A stretch of DNA of 64,000 nt from Vibrio quintilis (GTDB lineage: Bacteria > Pseudomonadota > Gammaproteobacteria > Enterobacterales > Vibrionaceae), in contig NZ_AP024898.1 of assembly GCF_024529975.1 (NCBI RefSeq), forward strand, positions 1,240,001 to 1,304,000, in the 5' to 3' direction. Shown here one piece after another: positions 30,181-39,555 of the stretch. The translations under genes were made by a program, and so were the position numbers. The notes below the pieces were generated by a model that saw only the letters and a list, made by a program, of their open reading frames with translations, was not told the DNA's origin and ran no database searches. The first letter of the stretch is position 1. Each line of letters opens with the position of its first letter.

Positions 30181-30798
30181 TCACGATTCGCAGAGCATCA
30201 CCTGCGAGAATACAGCCTGTGCCAGCGCCCTGTGATTATCTGCGTCCAGATGAATGCCATCTTTAATACTGGTCGAGCAATATTTACCTGCATCAATAAA
30301 AGAACATCCATACTGCTCTGACAGATACTGATAGCTGGCGCTCAGTGCTTCACATTTATCCGGCGCCCCCACATAGGATTCATTCATTTCAGCATCTTGT
30401 GACTGCTGTACAGGCGGAGGAGAAATCAGAATAATTTCCGAAGATTGCGGATAATAACTTTGAATCAGCTGAATTAACTGGCCGGTACTGTGAGCAATAT
30501 CTTCAACTGTCCGGTTAAAACGGGTTTTCAGATCATTGGTGCCCAGCATCAACACCACATAGTCCGCCGCATAATGACTTTCAAGCACAACCGGTAAATA
30601 CGCTTTGCCATTTCTTCCTTCAAACAAAGGATCATCAATTCCGGTATTACGGCCATTAAGTCCTTCTTCTATAATCCGGTATTCCTCTCCTAATAACTGG
30701 TCAAGACATCCGGGCCAACGAATTTCCCATGCATGACGCCCGCCTCCCGGAATAAACCCCCATACATTTGAATCACCATAACAAAGAACTGTTTTCAT
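30181..30798 (-). CDS. SGNH/GDSL hydrolase (arylesterase-like)
   Basis: A 205-residue product with all SGNH blocks: block I CYGDSNVWG (Ser), block II EGLNGRNT, block III LGTNDLK, block V DGIHLDADNH (Asp and His). It resembles bacterial arylesterases and carbohydrate esterases that lack a signal peptide. The start is MKTVLCYGDSN, with AGAGAG upstream. Possible roles include deacetylation of oligosaccharides. It is monocistronic. Confidence 0.85.
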   Translation of the reverse strand: MKTVLCYGDSNVWGFIPGGGRHAWEIRWPGCLDQLLGEEYRIIEEGLNGRNTGIDDPLFEGRNGKAYLPVVLESHYAADYVVLMLGTNDLKTRFNRTVEDIAHSTGQLIQLIQSYYPQSSEIILISPPPVQQSQDAEMNESYVGAPDKCEALSASYQYLSEQYGCSFIDAGKYCSTSIKDGIHLDADNHRALAQAVFSQVMLCES

Positions 30799-31366
30799 TT
30801 TTTCTCTCTGATCCATTAAATCTGGCCGTAATATAAATCGGTTCGCTGCTCAGGCACATACCCGGCGTGAAAAACAAACCATGTTTTTACATTGGGTCTT
30901 TGTTTTGAGTCATGACTTCCCGACACGGGCAATGCGCCTGCATATTCAGACCCGCTAAGGATGGCATCTGTTCACCTTTCGGATTCATCAGAATCCATAC
31001 GAAAATATAACCTATTGATAAAAGACATATTATCAAATAATCCGCAAACTGTGATCTCTTCCTTTTTCCGAAATAAAACGTCATCAATATGATATTTGTC
31101 ACATTGATTGTGAGGTTAATATAATTAATTTATTTATTTTTGAAACACTGGTTTAAAAATTAACATCTTTTCATATGAAATCACTGAAAAAATTGTTAAT
31201 AAATATTAAGCCCGATGCGTATCAGGCAGAAATACGCAAGATTCGACGTTGGGTGCGTATCAACCCACGCCTTGTACAGACCTCATCAGCTGGGTTACCA
31301 AGGCCTTGTCTTCAAGGCCAGTCTGTTTGGCTGGGAAATAAAGAAAAATGAAGGAAAATCAATAAA
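30799..31366. other. Regulatory region upstream of pectate lyase
   Basis: 568 bases without a supported gene. The last 160 bases hold several potential hairpins: gcgtat/atacgc (31216-31236), tgggt/accca (31249-31266) and ggccttg/caaggcc (31302-31319). The word gcgtatca occurs twice (31216 and 31254). This looks like a structured 5' leader for the lyase gene but fits no riboswitch class I recognise. Confidence 0.45.
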
Positions 31367-33355
31367 ATGAAAAAATATCAACTATTAGGCTTAGTCAGTG
31401 TTGCTGTGTCCTCGGCATTATTTGCCCAGCAGGCTGCAGCTTCGGCTTGCTCTGACTTAATTAATAACCCCGATGTCAACTGGCGGGAATCATCTCTGCA
31501 AACCGATCAGGAAATTGTACAGTGTCTGGCCTCCACGCTGGGTACGCCTGTCGGTTTTGGTGAAAATACAACTGGTGGTTACGATCCAAACGGCAGCAGC
31601 CATCTGGTTGTGATCAAGAAGAATGCAACAAAATCAGTAGAGCAGCAAATTCTGGATGCTATCAGCTCAGAAGAGTACAACTGGATTGTCTTTGATAAAG
31701 ATGACTTTGCCAAAGATACCGAAGTTGCGATGTATCGTCTTGACTGTAGTGAAGCCGACGTTCTGGCAAACCTGGACAATGCAACTGAAGCCCAGTGTCT
31801 GGATCATACCAAATGGTGTGAAGACAATAATGTTTCCAGCGACAGCTGTGACGCAACATTCTTTAATGAAAAACTGAATGATAAATCACTACCAATCCGT
31901 AACCAGGTGATTCACTCCAATACAACCATTGATGGTCGTGGCGCGAAAGCTTACTTCTACTTCAATGGCTTCCAGATTGGTAGCGATCATAAAGGTAAGA
32001 GTACTTATCAGGCTCAAAATGTCATCGTCACGAACAACCGTTTTGTGGGTGCCGGACATACAGAAGATCACGAGCTTGATCCGGATATGATTCGCTCAAC
32101 CGGTGAATCTCATGACATCTGGATTCATCAGAATACCTTTGAACATACAGGTGACTCTGCATTTGATGTTAAAGTCGGCGCATATGATATCACGGTATCA
32201 TTCAACAAACTGATTGATGTAAAACGTGCAGCTTTACACGGATCCAGCGACAGCCGCTCAATCAATGCACAAATCAAGTCAACAATTCATGACAACTTAT
32301 TTGTTACCCGTGATGAATACTATAACGCGAAAGAATTTGACACAGGTCGTCGTGTCCCTCTGATGCGTTTTGGTCAGTCACACATGTTCAACAACGTGTT
32401 CTATGGATATCGTAAAGATATTCTGAGTGTTCGTGATGGCGGCCGGATTGAATTCCAGAACAACGCGTTTATGAACAGCTACACTGCTGCTGCCACGAAG
32501 AAGGGCGACGATATTGAATACTGGACAGAATCATTACTGCGTGATTTCCGCAAAGGTGGTTTAGAAATTACCGGTACTTATGTCTGGAATTCTGATTCTA
32601 ACTGTAAACTTGATACAGCGGCCGGTAAAGGCGATCTGACTGCTTCTCATGGTACAACACCTGACATGTTGAGTGCTTATGGTTCAGCATCGAAAAGCAC
32701 CATCAACAGCAATATGATGGATGCAGGTCAGGACCTGGTTGATTATGTTGCAGCAACAGCAGGTAAAGGCGGACTGACACCTTATGTGTCTTCTTACTCT
32801 AAAGGCAAATCAGCAATTATGGCTGAAGTTCCAACAACCTGTACCAGCTCTGATGCCAGCACAAGCGGCAGCACCAGCAGCGATAGCGGCAGCACCGGCA
32901 GCAGTGACAACAGCGGAAGCTCTTCAGATTCCGGTAGTTCAAACTCCGGTAATTCAGATTCTGGTTCTACAACAACCACACCATCAGGTGAAAATCTGGC
33001 GCTGAGCGCTAACGCTGACGGCAGCTCTAAACAAAGCAGCAAAACCGGCTATGGCAACGTAATCGATGGTGATACCAGCACTTACTGGTCTCCATCAGGC
33101 ACAACCGGCCGTATCAGTGTGAAAAATCTCAATGTGACAGTGAATACTGTCAAAATTGTGGAACTATCCGGAACAGAAGGCACTGTCACTTCATGGGTTT
33201 TGAAAAATAATGATACTGGCGCAACTCTGGCAAGTGGTTCTTCATTAACTGACACCATCAGTTTTGACGCTGTGTCTGTGAAAAAGCTGAGTCTTTACAT
33301 TGAAGCAGCAAGCAGCACACCAAAAATTGCTGAGTTTGAAGTCTATAATCAGTAA
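31367..33355 (+). CDS. Secreted pectate lyase, PL1-like, with C-terminal discoidin-like domain
   Basis: A 662-residue product with a Sec signal (residues 1-26, ending AAAS). The catalytic domain spans about 30-490 and shows PL1 right-handed beta-helix signatures: NTTIDGRGAKAYF, HDIWIHQNTFEHTGDSAFDVK, ITVSFNKLIDVKRAALHGSS and RFGQSHMFNNVFYGY. A Ser/Gly/Asp/Asn-rich linker (about 492-540) leads to a C-terminal F5/8-type C-like domain beginning ENLALSANADGSSKQSS and containing GNVIDGDTSTYWSPSG, likely sugar-binding. It should cleave polygalacturonate by beta-elimination. A strong terminator follows. Confidence 0.88.
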   Translation: MKKYQLLGLVSVAVSSALFAQQAAASACSDLINNPDVNWRESSLQTDQEIVQCLASTLGTPVGFGENTTGGYDPNGSSHLVVIKKNATKSVEQQILDAISSEEYNWIVFDKDDFAKDTEVAMYRLDCSEADVLANLDNATEAQCLDHTKWCEDNNVSSDSCDATFFNEKLNDKSLPIRNQVIHSNTTIDGRGAKAYFYFNGFQIGSDHKGKSTYQAQNVIVTNNRFVGAGHTEDHELDPDMIRSTGESHDIWIHQNTFEHTGDSAFDVKVGAYDITVSFNKLIDVKRAALHGSSDSRSINAQIKSTIHDNLFVTRDEYYNAKEFDTGRRVPLMRFGQSHMFNNVFYGYRKDILSVRDGGRIEFQNNAFMNSYTAAATKKGDDIEYWTESLLRDFRKGGLEITGTYVWNSDSNCKLDTAAGKGDLTASHGTTPDMLSAYGSASKSTINSNMMDAGQDLVDYVAATAGKGGLTPYVSSYSKGKSAIMAEVPTTCTSSDASTSGSTSSDSGSTGSSDNSGSSSDSGSSNSGNSDSGSTTTTPSGENLALSANADGSSKQSSKTGYGNVIDGDTSTYWSPSGTTGRISVKNLNVTVNTVKIVELSGTEGTVTSWVLKNNDTGATLASGSSLTDTISFDAVSVKKLSLYIEAASSTPKIAEFEVYNQ

Positions 33356-33391
33356 GTTGATATCATCACTCAATTACAATCACTGATTGAA

Positions 33392-33425
33392 AAAGACCTC
33401 CCGGAAGCGGAGGTCTTTCTTTATT
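33392..33425 (+). terminator. Terminator after pectate lyase
   Basis: A 10-bp stem (AAAGACCTCC / GGAGGTCTTT) with a 7-base loop, then ctttatt. The A-rich 5' side means it may also stop transcripts of the convergent MFS gene. Confidence 0.85.
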
Positions 33426-33485
33426 CAGCGCCGGCGATATGTCTGGATGCTGAAAATACAGGTTCAGACTGGTTATCCGGAGCAA

Positions 33486-34691
33486 TCAAACTTCATCCTG
33501 ACTCACTTCCGAGTTAAATCCCCGGCGGATATTCAGCAGGGTGACACATGCAAAACAGGCAATAACAATACCCAGATGCCAGGCCTGATTGATCCCGACC
33601 TTTAACAGTGAAAAACTCGCCAGTGCTGCGACAACCATTTGCCCGCCACCAGCCAGCGCCGCAACCATACCCGCCTGATGACGATAAGGTAACATCAGCT
33701 GGGCCTGTGCACAGGGCAAAGCAATACCGTTCCCGACGACCATCAGAAACTGCCCTGCCATCAACATCAGCGGATCCAGCGGTGTCAGAATAAACCATAA
33801 TGCAGAGATAAGCTGAATAACCGGCGAAAGATAAAACACGGACTTCAGTCCAAAACGGATTCTCAGCCGGGTCACAGAAAAACTGCCAAGCAACATGCCG
33901 AATGCCGGAATTAAAGCCCATAACGCATACTCATCAGATGACATACCAATCTGAACCTGCATCAAAAATGGCATCAGTGAAATACAGGTTGTTACCAGGG
34001 TAAAATTGAGCCAGCCGATACTACCGAAGCTCAGAAAATAACTGGAGGAAAGCAGTTTTTTGTATTGCTGTAGTGATTCACGGATCCGGGGCAATGGCTT
34101 TTTATAACGCATTGTTTCCCTGAATCGCAAAAACAAGATGCACCAGACAAATACCAGATATCCCAGCAAGGTATAAAAAATTGCCCGCCAGCCAAACTGG
34201 TGGTTAATAAAGCCGCCCAGTACAGGCGCAAAGATCGGGGTAATCGATGCAACCATAGTGACATAAGATAAAGCCACCGGTAGTTGTTCACCGGAATAAG
34301 AGTCCCGCGTTGAGGCTCTGGATAATACAGCGCAGCAGCCGTTACCGGCACCCTGAATAAAGCGGCCGATAATCAACCCTGTAAACGAATGACTGAAACA
34401 GACAATAGTCACTAAACCAATAAAGGAGAGAATGAGAGCAGTCAGTAAAACGATTCTTCTGCCAATAGAGTCGGACACCGGGCCATAAATAAATTGCAAT
34501 GGGCCAAATCCAATCAAATAGGCTGAAATTAAGAGTTGCGTCTGATCTGCGGACACAGAAAAGTCATCTGCGATCCAGGGTAATGAAGGAAAAACAAGAC
34601 CAATACTTAACTGGCCAACACTAATTGCCAGACAGGCTAACAGCACCGGACGCCAGTCAAATCCGCTTTTTATTATTCGATCGTCACTCAT
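33486..34691 (-). CDS. MFS transporter, Bcr/CflA/EmrD-like drug efflux
   Basis: A 401-residue inner-membrane protein with about 12 hydrophobic helices and the MFS motif GPVSDSIGRRIVLL between TM2 and TM3. Helix 4 has GRFIQGAGNGCCAVLSRASTRD and helix 5 the drug/proton antiporter-like motif ITPIFAPVLGGFI. This matches DHA1 exporters of the Bcr/CflA/EmrD group. The start is set at MSDDRIIK; the longer frame upstream has no ribosome site. Substrate unknown. Confidence 0.85.
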   Translation of the reverse strand: MSDDRIIKSGFDWRPVLLACLAISVGQLSIGLVFPSLPWIADDFSVSADQTQLLISAYLIGFGPLQFIYGPVSDSIGRRIVLLTALILSFIGLVTIVCFSHSFTGLIIGRFIQGAGNGCCAVLSRASTRDSYSGEQLPVALSYVTMVASITPIFAPVLGGFINHQFGWRAIFYTLLGYLVFVWCILFLRFRETMRYKKPLPRIRESLQQYKKLLSSSYFLSFGSIGWLNFTLVTTCISLMPFLMQVQIGMSSDEYALWALIPAFGMLLGSFSVTRLRIRFGLKSVFYLSPVIQLISALWFILTPLDPLMLMAGQFLMVVGNGIALPCAQAQLMLPYRHQAGMVAALAGGGQMVVAALASFSLLKVGINQAWHLGIVIACFACVTLLNIRRGFNSEVSQDEV

Positions 34692-34961
34692 ATTCAACCC
34701 AGTGTACGCTTTATTTTGTAATATACAATCCTGCAAATATCAAATTGATGATGCCTGGGCGGCCGGTTCAGTCCCGGACAATACTTCTGATTAGTTAAAT
34801 AATACGCACAGTGTTATCAGAAAGTTGAATTGATGATCTAATCAATACCACAGGTATTCGTCTGGTGATTGATTCCGTTATAGGCACGGAACCGGGTGAA
34901 GGAGAGGAGAGAAAAGAGAAGAACCACGGTACATGATTTGCCCGCCGTGGCTCAGCAGTAT

Positions 34962-35573
34962 TTATTGCTTTGACGCCCAATGCAAAAATTCATGACGCTC
35001 TTCGGCAGAGGCTTTATCAAACCAAAACTTTAATTGTTCAACCGTTGTGGCGGACTGCCTGGCTTCTTTCACCTGCCCCAGCGGCTGATCGACAAACACA
35101 GTGTCATTTTGTTGATTAAATGATTCAATCAATGGCCCTAAATTCATATAAGGAAATACTTTGGATTTTGAAGGCAAGACAACTTGCTGAACCATTTTGA
35201 CCGGGAAGCCAGACGAAACTTTAAAAACGGGCCTTCGGGCCTGATTCAGGCCATCCACTTTATGATAGCGATTAGAGACAAGAGATAGCCGCAGTGTTTC
35301 ATTCGTCGGCTTTGCTCCGGACGACAACGTTAATACATAAGGATAAGTCGAAAGAAATTCCAGTTTACCGCCATTCTTTTTCAAACGTCCTTCATACCGG
35401 ACAACAAGCTGAAGTTTATTTTCAGAAAAATGAACAGTACGCCCTTCTTCCACCGGCTTACCATTCACATATAACACTTCAATACCGTTATCAGCATCAA
35501 GGTCAAGCGCATACACCGCACCTGAAATGGCCCATGTCAAACATGTCGTCAGTAAAATAAATAATCGGGTCAC
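34962..35573 (-). CDS. YccT/DUF2057-family periplasmic protein
   Basis: A 203-residue secreted protein. The signal peptide reads VTRLFILLTTCLTWAISGAVYA. The DUF2057 pattern follows: LDLDADNGIEVLYVNGKPV, FSENKLQLVVRYEGRLK, and a C-terminal helical stretch. The start is GTG at 35573, with GGAG 7 bases upstream, rather than the first possible codon. It lies behind the porin, separated only by the porin's terminator (35599-35623), so it needs read-through or a promoter within the porin gene. Confidence 0.8.
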   Translation of the reverse strand: MTRLFILLTTCLTWAISGAVYALDLDADNGIEVLYVNGKPVEEGRTVHFSENKLQLVVRYEGRLKKNGGKLEFLSTYPYVLTLSSGAKPTNETLRLSLVSNRYHKVDGLNQARRPVFKVSSGFPVKMVQQVVLPSKSKVFPYMNLGPLIESFNQQNDTVFVDQPLGQVKEARQSATTVEQLKFWFDKASAEERHEFLHWASKQ

Positions 35574-35598
35574 AATATATCTCCGGGAACATAAACAA

Positions 35599-35623
35599 AA
35601 AGCCAACGATAAACGTTGGCTTT
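35599..35623 (-). terminator. Terminator between porin and YccT-like gene
   Basis: A 10-bp stem (AAAGCCAACG / CGTTGGCTTT) with a 5-base loop, followed on the minus strand by TTTTGTTTAT. It begins 28 bases after the porin stop and ends only 25 bases before the next gene's GTG. Confidence 0.8.
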
Positions 35624-35650
35624 CGTATAATCAACTGGATATCCAATTGA

Positions 35651-36658
35651 TTAGAATGTGTAGTATGCACCCAATACTGTAGCGTCAGCATCCAGGTTTG
35701 CACCACCAGAGAAATCATCTGATGTTTCGCCAGTTGTATACTCAGCAAAAATAGTCAGGTTACTTGCAACCGCGTAGTCAACACCAAGAGTCCAGCTGTA
35801 TACATCACCATCTGCGTCTGCACCACCTTTAGTCGCTTCATCCAGAGCAATCAGGCCATATACAGTGTACAGACGTAGTTTATCTGCAGTATAAGAAGCT
35901 GCAACTTCAAATGCGTCACCAGAATAGTAAGGTGTGCTGGAGAAGAAACCAAAGCTATTCACGCCTTCAAAGTTAGAATAAGTTGCAGCCAGGAATAATC
36001 CGCTTACATCTACCGATGCAGACAGGCCAGCCTGTGAGAAATCTGTATCTTCTGCAATCTCACCACCAATGTAAGAAGCACCTACAGAGAAAATATCTTT
36101 GCTGTAGTCCAGAGAAAGACCATAAATGTTATCAACATTATCAGCTTTTTGTGTGTTTACATCAGCAACAAAAGTCAAACCATCAGTTGGCGTTACTTTA
36201 TATGCAAAACCGTGGCCTGAACTTTCAACAGGGTGGCCACTTGTACCCAACAGGTTACCCTCATTGGTGATATCAGTTTTTTCAATTGCGTCATCAGAAT
36301 CTGCAAAGTCACCTGTTTCACCGATAGCAACACCCCATTTGTCCGCTTTCAGCGCAAGATACATATCATCAAACTTAGCTTCATTCTTAGTTTCTGTATA
36401 GCCAGAGCCTGATTCAATCTCAAAAGAACCTGCAACTTTATAATCATCATTTAGTGCCGTTTCAGCATCAATCTGGATTTTACCCCATGCATTGATGTCT
36501 GCATCAGCTTCACCAGTTTGGTCAATGTCATAATTTGCTAAGTATGCGTCAATTTCACCTTTCAGTTTAACTGCTGTTGCATCTGAAGAATAAATTTCTG
36601 CCGCGTTTACTGTGCCTGCCGCTGTTAAAACAGCCAGCGCTAATAGGGTCTTTTTCAT
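35651..36658 (-). CDS. Outer-membrane porin
   Basis: A 335-residue Gram-negative porin. The signal peptide is MKKTLLALAVLTAAGTVNA, cleaved before AEIYSSD. The mature part is acidic and made of alternating beta strands (GEIDAYLANYDIDQT, FAYKVTPTDGLTFVADV, SWTLGVDYAVASNLTIFAEY), and it ends in Phe (YYTF) as needed for outer-membrane insertion by the BAM complex. Upstream in-frame codons before MKK have no signal character. Codon use is biased in the manner of a highly expressed gene. The long upstream region holds direct repeats and palindromes. Confidence 0.92.
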   Translation of the reverse strand: MKKTLLALAVLTAAGTVNAAEIYSSDATAVKLKGEIDAYLANYDIDQTGEADADINAWGKIQIDAETALNDDYKVAGSFEIESGSGYTETKNEAKFDDMYLALKADKWGVAIGETGDFADSDDAIEKTDITNEGNLLGTSGHPVESSGHGFAYKVTPTDGLTFVADVNTQKADNVDNIYGLSLDYSKDIFSVGASYIGGEIAEDTDFSQAGLSASVDVSGLFLAATYSNFEGVNSFGFFSSTPYYSGDAFEVAASYTADKLRLYTVYGLIALDEATKGGADADGDVYSWTLGVDYAVASNLTIFAEYTTGETSDDFSGGANLDADATVLGAYYTF

Positions 36659-37361
36659 ATTAATCCTATATGCCTTATTTTTTAGTGGGAAGTCCTTATC
36701 CGATTCCCTTGTTACGATTAACTTGATTACATAAAACAAGATCTATGTAACCAATCCACTGTCATGTCGGAATCAAGTTTGCAGAAATTTAAATTGCATG
36801 TCAATTTTTCTAAATAATTTTTATAAAAAACAACAAACTATAAACATATCAACTGAATTGAGTATTCAAAAAAATAAAATAATAAATACTTCTAAAAAAT
36901 ATCAAAAAAACGATATTGAAAAATAGACAGGTAGTTTATTCACATAACAAAATATTATATAAACTGGTTTGATTAGCATAAAATAATGTGACGCAGTTCT
37001 GCGCAAAAACCATACAAGTAAAATTAAAATTTACACATAACTATATGAATTTAAATTAAATTTATGTTTTTTTATCTTTAAAAAAAACCATACAAGTATG
37101 ATGAATTTGTGCTCAATTCATTGAGCACTTAAGATTGATAATAATTTTCATTTGCAGATGGTGTGTGTTTTTTTTAGTCAGCTTATATTTTCCACCTGGA
37201 AAATATAAAAGCAGTTATGAAATAAATAAGGAGGGATATTTCATCAATAGAATTCATCAATGCTGGTGTTTATTTTGCCACCAGGAATATTCTTTTCTTT
37301 AAAAGTTTTTAGCCTGTAAAATAAGGCTGGCGTCTCATATCTTATCATTTCAGAAGAATGA
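36659..37361. promoter_or_regulatory. Porin upstream regulatory region
   Basis: 703 AT-rich bases between the porin start and the modB stop. Visible elements: a 16-bp direct repeat AAAAACCATACAAGTA at 37005-37020 and 37083-37098 (78 bases apart), a 20-bp palindrome GTGCTCAATTCATTGAGCAC (37109-37128), and a 26-bp palindrome with arms TTATATTTTCCA/TGGAAAATATAA (37183-37208). No gene is supported. The motifs could be binding sites for porin regulators. Confidence 0.55.
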
Positions 37362-38042
37362 TTAATCATTTCCGGATATTTTTCGCAGCAATATAAATAA
37401 CAACACTGAAATCCCGCCTAATATGACACACAGAAATGAAGCACGTTCAAAGTCTGCATCCATGACTGAATTATATATTTCGAGAGAGATCGTATTTGTC
37501 CGGCCAGCCAGGTTCCCGCCAATAATCAAAGTAATTCCAACTTCTCCCAGTGAACGTGCAGATGCAAGCACCAGCCCGGCAGCCAGACTTTTTCTGACCG
37601 AGGGTAAAATCACCAGGATAAACACCTGATACTGATTTTTCCCAAGCGTTCTGGCCGCTTCTGCCAGTTTAAAGACGTTGCGTTCCAGCGCTGACTGAAC
37701 AGGTTTTACCACCAGAGGTAAACCCGCAATCAATGCTGCTAAATACACCCCTGAACGGGTGAAAATAATATCTGTCCGGAGTCCGAGCTGACTCAGGAAG
37801 CCATTACGCCCCAGCAGCATCAATAAAATAAATCCGGTGCCTATCGGCGGAAAAACAAGTGGCAGGGTGATAAAGAATTCAAGTATTGCAGTCAAAGTAT
37901 TCTTCTTTTTCGCCAGAACATAAGCAATGAGAACACCACTGAAAGCCAGAATAATCAATGAAACGACACAAGTTCTTGCCGTCAGACCAATGGAGAACAG
38001 TAACGTCTCATCATCTGAAAAGTGGCTGAAAAAGTTCATCAT
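37362..38042 (-). CDS. modB: Molybdate ABC transporter permease ModB-like
   Basis: A 226-residue permease with about five to six membrane helices and the BPD_transp_1 EAA loop EAARTLGKNQYQVFILVILP. FITLPLVFPPIGTGFILL is typical of ModB. The start ATGATGAAC overlaps the stop of the binding-protein gene, giving two adjacent start choices (38042 or 38039). Its partners modA and modC lie directly upstream. Confidence 0.85.
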   Translation of the reverse strand: MMNFFSHFSDDETLLFSIGLTARTCVVSLIILAFSGVLIAYVLAKKKNTLTAILEFFITLPLVFPPIGTGFILLMLLGRNGFLSQLGLRTDIIFTRSGVYLAALIAGLPLVVKPVQSALERNVFKLAEAARTLGKNQYQVFILVILPSVRKSLAAGLVLASARSLGEVGITLIIGGNLAGRTNTISLEIYNSVMDADFERASFLCVILGGISVLLFILLRKISGND

Positions 38043-38770
38043 AAGCCATGCCGGTGAGCAATTTTCTTCACTGTTGTGGAACTGATGCACTGGCGAAACA
38101 ATATCAAGCTTTCTCGTTCACGTTCAGATTGTCCTTTCAGAACCCCGGACACAATATGAATGGGCTTGTATCCGGATTTAATTTTGATATAACCGCCAAT
38201 TCGATGTTGTACTTTTTGAATATCGGTCAGATTGACAAACCCGGCATCAACCTCACCTGCCACAAGATAAGCCGTGACCTGAGGTACTGTTGAGACAACG
38301 TACAGTTTGTTTTCTACTGCCTGAATCAGATGTGTATGTTGCAGAAACTGCCACCCGGCCCTTCCGTACAATGCTTTTCTGGTATGAGGTATCGCAAAAC
38401 GGCGAATTTCAGGCTTACTGATATCCTGTGGTCCGGACAGGTGTAAACCTTTTCGCCAGGCTAAAACCAGTGTCCCGTCACCAACCGGATAAGTCTCAGA
38501 AACCTTGACATGGTGATCGGTAAAAAAATTGTCTGAAGAAATGACAGCCTGAATCATACCGCTCCGGTTTATCTGCGCCAGTATCTGACCGAAATTGCCA
38601 TAAGATGCCTGTATATTCAGGTCATAGTCCTGTTTACACACTTCGATAATATCTGTGACCAAAGCTTTATAACCGGCGCCGGAGACAAGCATCATCTGTT
38701 CGGATGCCAAACTACCTGAACAAGGTAAAAAAAGAACAGCAGCCAGAAAAAACCAACGATAAATGTTCAT
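38039..38770 (-). CDS. modA: ModA-like periplasmic binding protein
   Basis: A 243-residue protein with a signal peptide (MNIYRWFFLAAVLFLPCSGSLA). ModA-type features: VSGAGYKALVTDIIE, YGNFGQILAQI, ISSDNFFTDH, and VVSTVPQVTAYLVAGEVDAGFVNLTD. It resembles ModA but is divergent, so tungstate or another oxyanion is possible. The start is set at MNIYRWFF since the longer frame adds non-signal residues. It lies between modC and modB, an unusual C-A-B order. Confidence 0.78.
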   Translation of the reverse strand: MNIYRWFFLAAVLFLPCSGSLASEQMMLVSGAGYKALVTDIIEVCKQDYDLNIQASYGNFGQILAQINRSGMIQAVISSDNFFTDHHVKVSETYPVGDGTLVLAWRKGLHLSGPQDISKPEIRRFAIPHTRKALYGRAGWQFLQHTHLIQAVENKLYVVSTVPQVTAYLVAGEVDAGFVNLTDIQKVQHRIGGYIKIKSGYKPIHIVSGVLKGQSERERESLILFRQCISSTTVKKIAHRHGL

Positions 38771-38800
38771 AGTAAATCCATTGATTACCAATAAAATAAG

Positions 38801-39451
38801 TCAATACAAGCGGGTGTTGTCTGTGCTGATCTGCCCGTTTTCAATGCAATAAACACGATCTGCAAGTTGCTCAATCTCATCGACTGAGTGTGTGACCAAA
38901 ATCACAGGGACAGAAAAGCGCTGCGGGATTTTCAGCAGAAACCCGCTCAAAGCCTGACGACATTTGTTATCAAGAAAAGACATCGGCTCATCCAGCAACA
39001 ATAAATCCGGCCGGGCCAGTAACGCACGGCCAATCGCAACCCGCTGTGCTTCTCCTCCAGACAAAGTCGCCGGTTTACGGGAAAGAAGATCACCAATGTC
39101 CAGCAGTCCGACAATTTCATCAAATAGTGGTGCATGTTCATCGGTTCGACCTGAGAAAAGAAGATTTTTCCTGACGGATAGGAAATGAAACAAACGCTTA
39201 TCCTGAAAAATATATCCGACCCGCCGCTGCTCCGGAGGAAGGTTAATCTGATGCACGGATTCGAAAAACACCCGATCATTGACAATAATTTTGCCGTCAT
39301 CAGGTGCCAGAAGACCAGCAATCATATTGATAATACTGGTTTTACCCGCACCAGAATGTCCATATAGTGCCGTAATACCAGTATTATCGATATTCATTGC
39401 TGCCTTTATACAGTGTGTCCCCAGCTTTTTCTTTACATCAATAACTATCAT
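38801..39451 (-). CDS. modC: Short ModC-like ABC ATPase
   Basis: A 216-residue ABC ATPase. Walker A is GHSGAGKTS (about 31-39), Q-loop VGYIFQDKRLFHFLSV (the ModC-like DxRLFPHLSV form), signature LSGGEAQRVAIGRALL, Walker B LLLLDEPMSFLD. ModC is usually about 350 residues with a C-terminal molybdate-binding (MOP/TOBE) domain, which is missing here. A GTG four codons upstream is an alternative start; it lies within the palindrome TCACTTTAAAGTGA. Confidence 0.82.
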   Translation of the reverse strand: MIVIDVKKKLGTHCIKAAMNIDNTGITALYGHSGAGKTSIINMIAGLLAPDDGKIIVNDRVFFESVHQINLPPEQRRVGYIFQDKRLFHFLSVRKNLLFSGRTDEHAPLFDEIVGLLDIGDLLSRKPATLSGGEAQRVAIGRALLARPDLLLLDEPMSFLDNKCRQALSGFLLKIPQRFSVPVILVTHSVDEIEQLADRVYCIENGQISTDNTRLY

Positions 39452-39459
39452 CAGCAATG

Positions 39460-39473
39460 TCACTTTAAAGTGA
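39460..39473 (-). promoter_or_regulatory. Palindrome at the start of modCAB
   Basis: A perfect 14-bp palindrome TCACTTTAAAGTGA that ends 8 bases upstream of the modC ATG. It is not the E. coli ModE consensus. It may be an operator or lie in the leader. Confidence 0.45.
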
Positions 39474-39555
39474 ACTTTGTATCATACAAAAAATTGCATT
39501 TAAAGCTGTATTTCCTGGTATCCGGGGAAAGAAAGAAGAAGAGAAATGTACTTTT

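Noticed and set aside
30887..31102. 71-codon minus-strand frame upstream of the SGNH gene
   Set aside because: No ribosome site, unlike any family, and it lies in an AT-rich regulatory gap.
32784..33042. Open frames on both strands over the pectate lyase linker
   Set aside because: They are shadows of the repetitive Ser/Gly linker codons.
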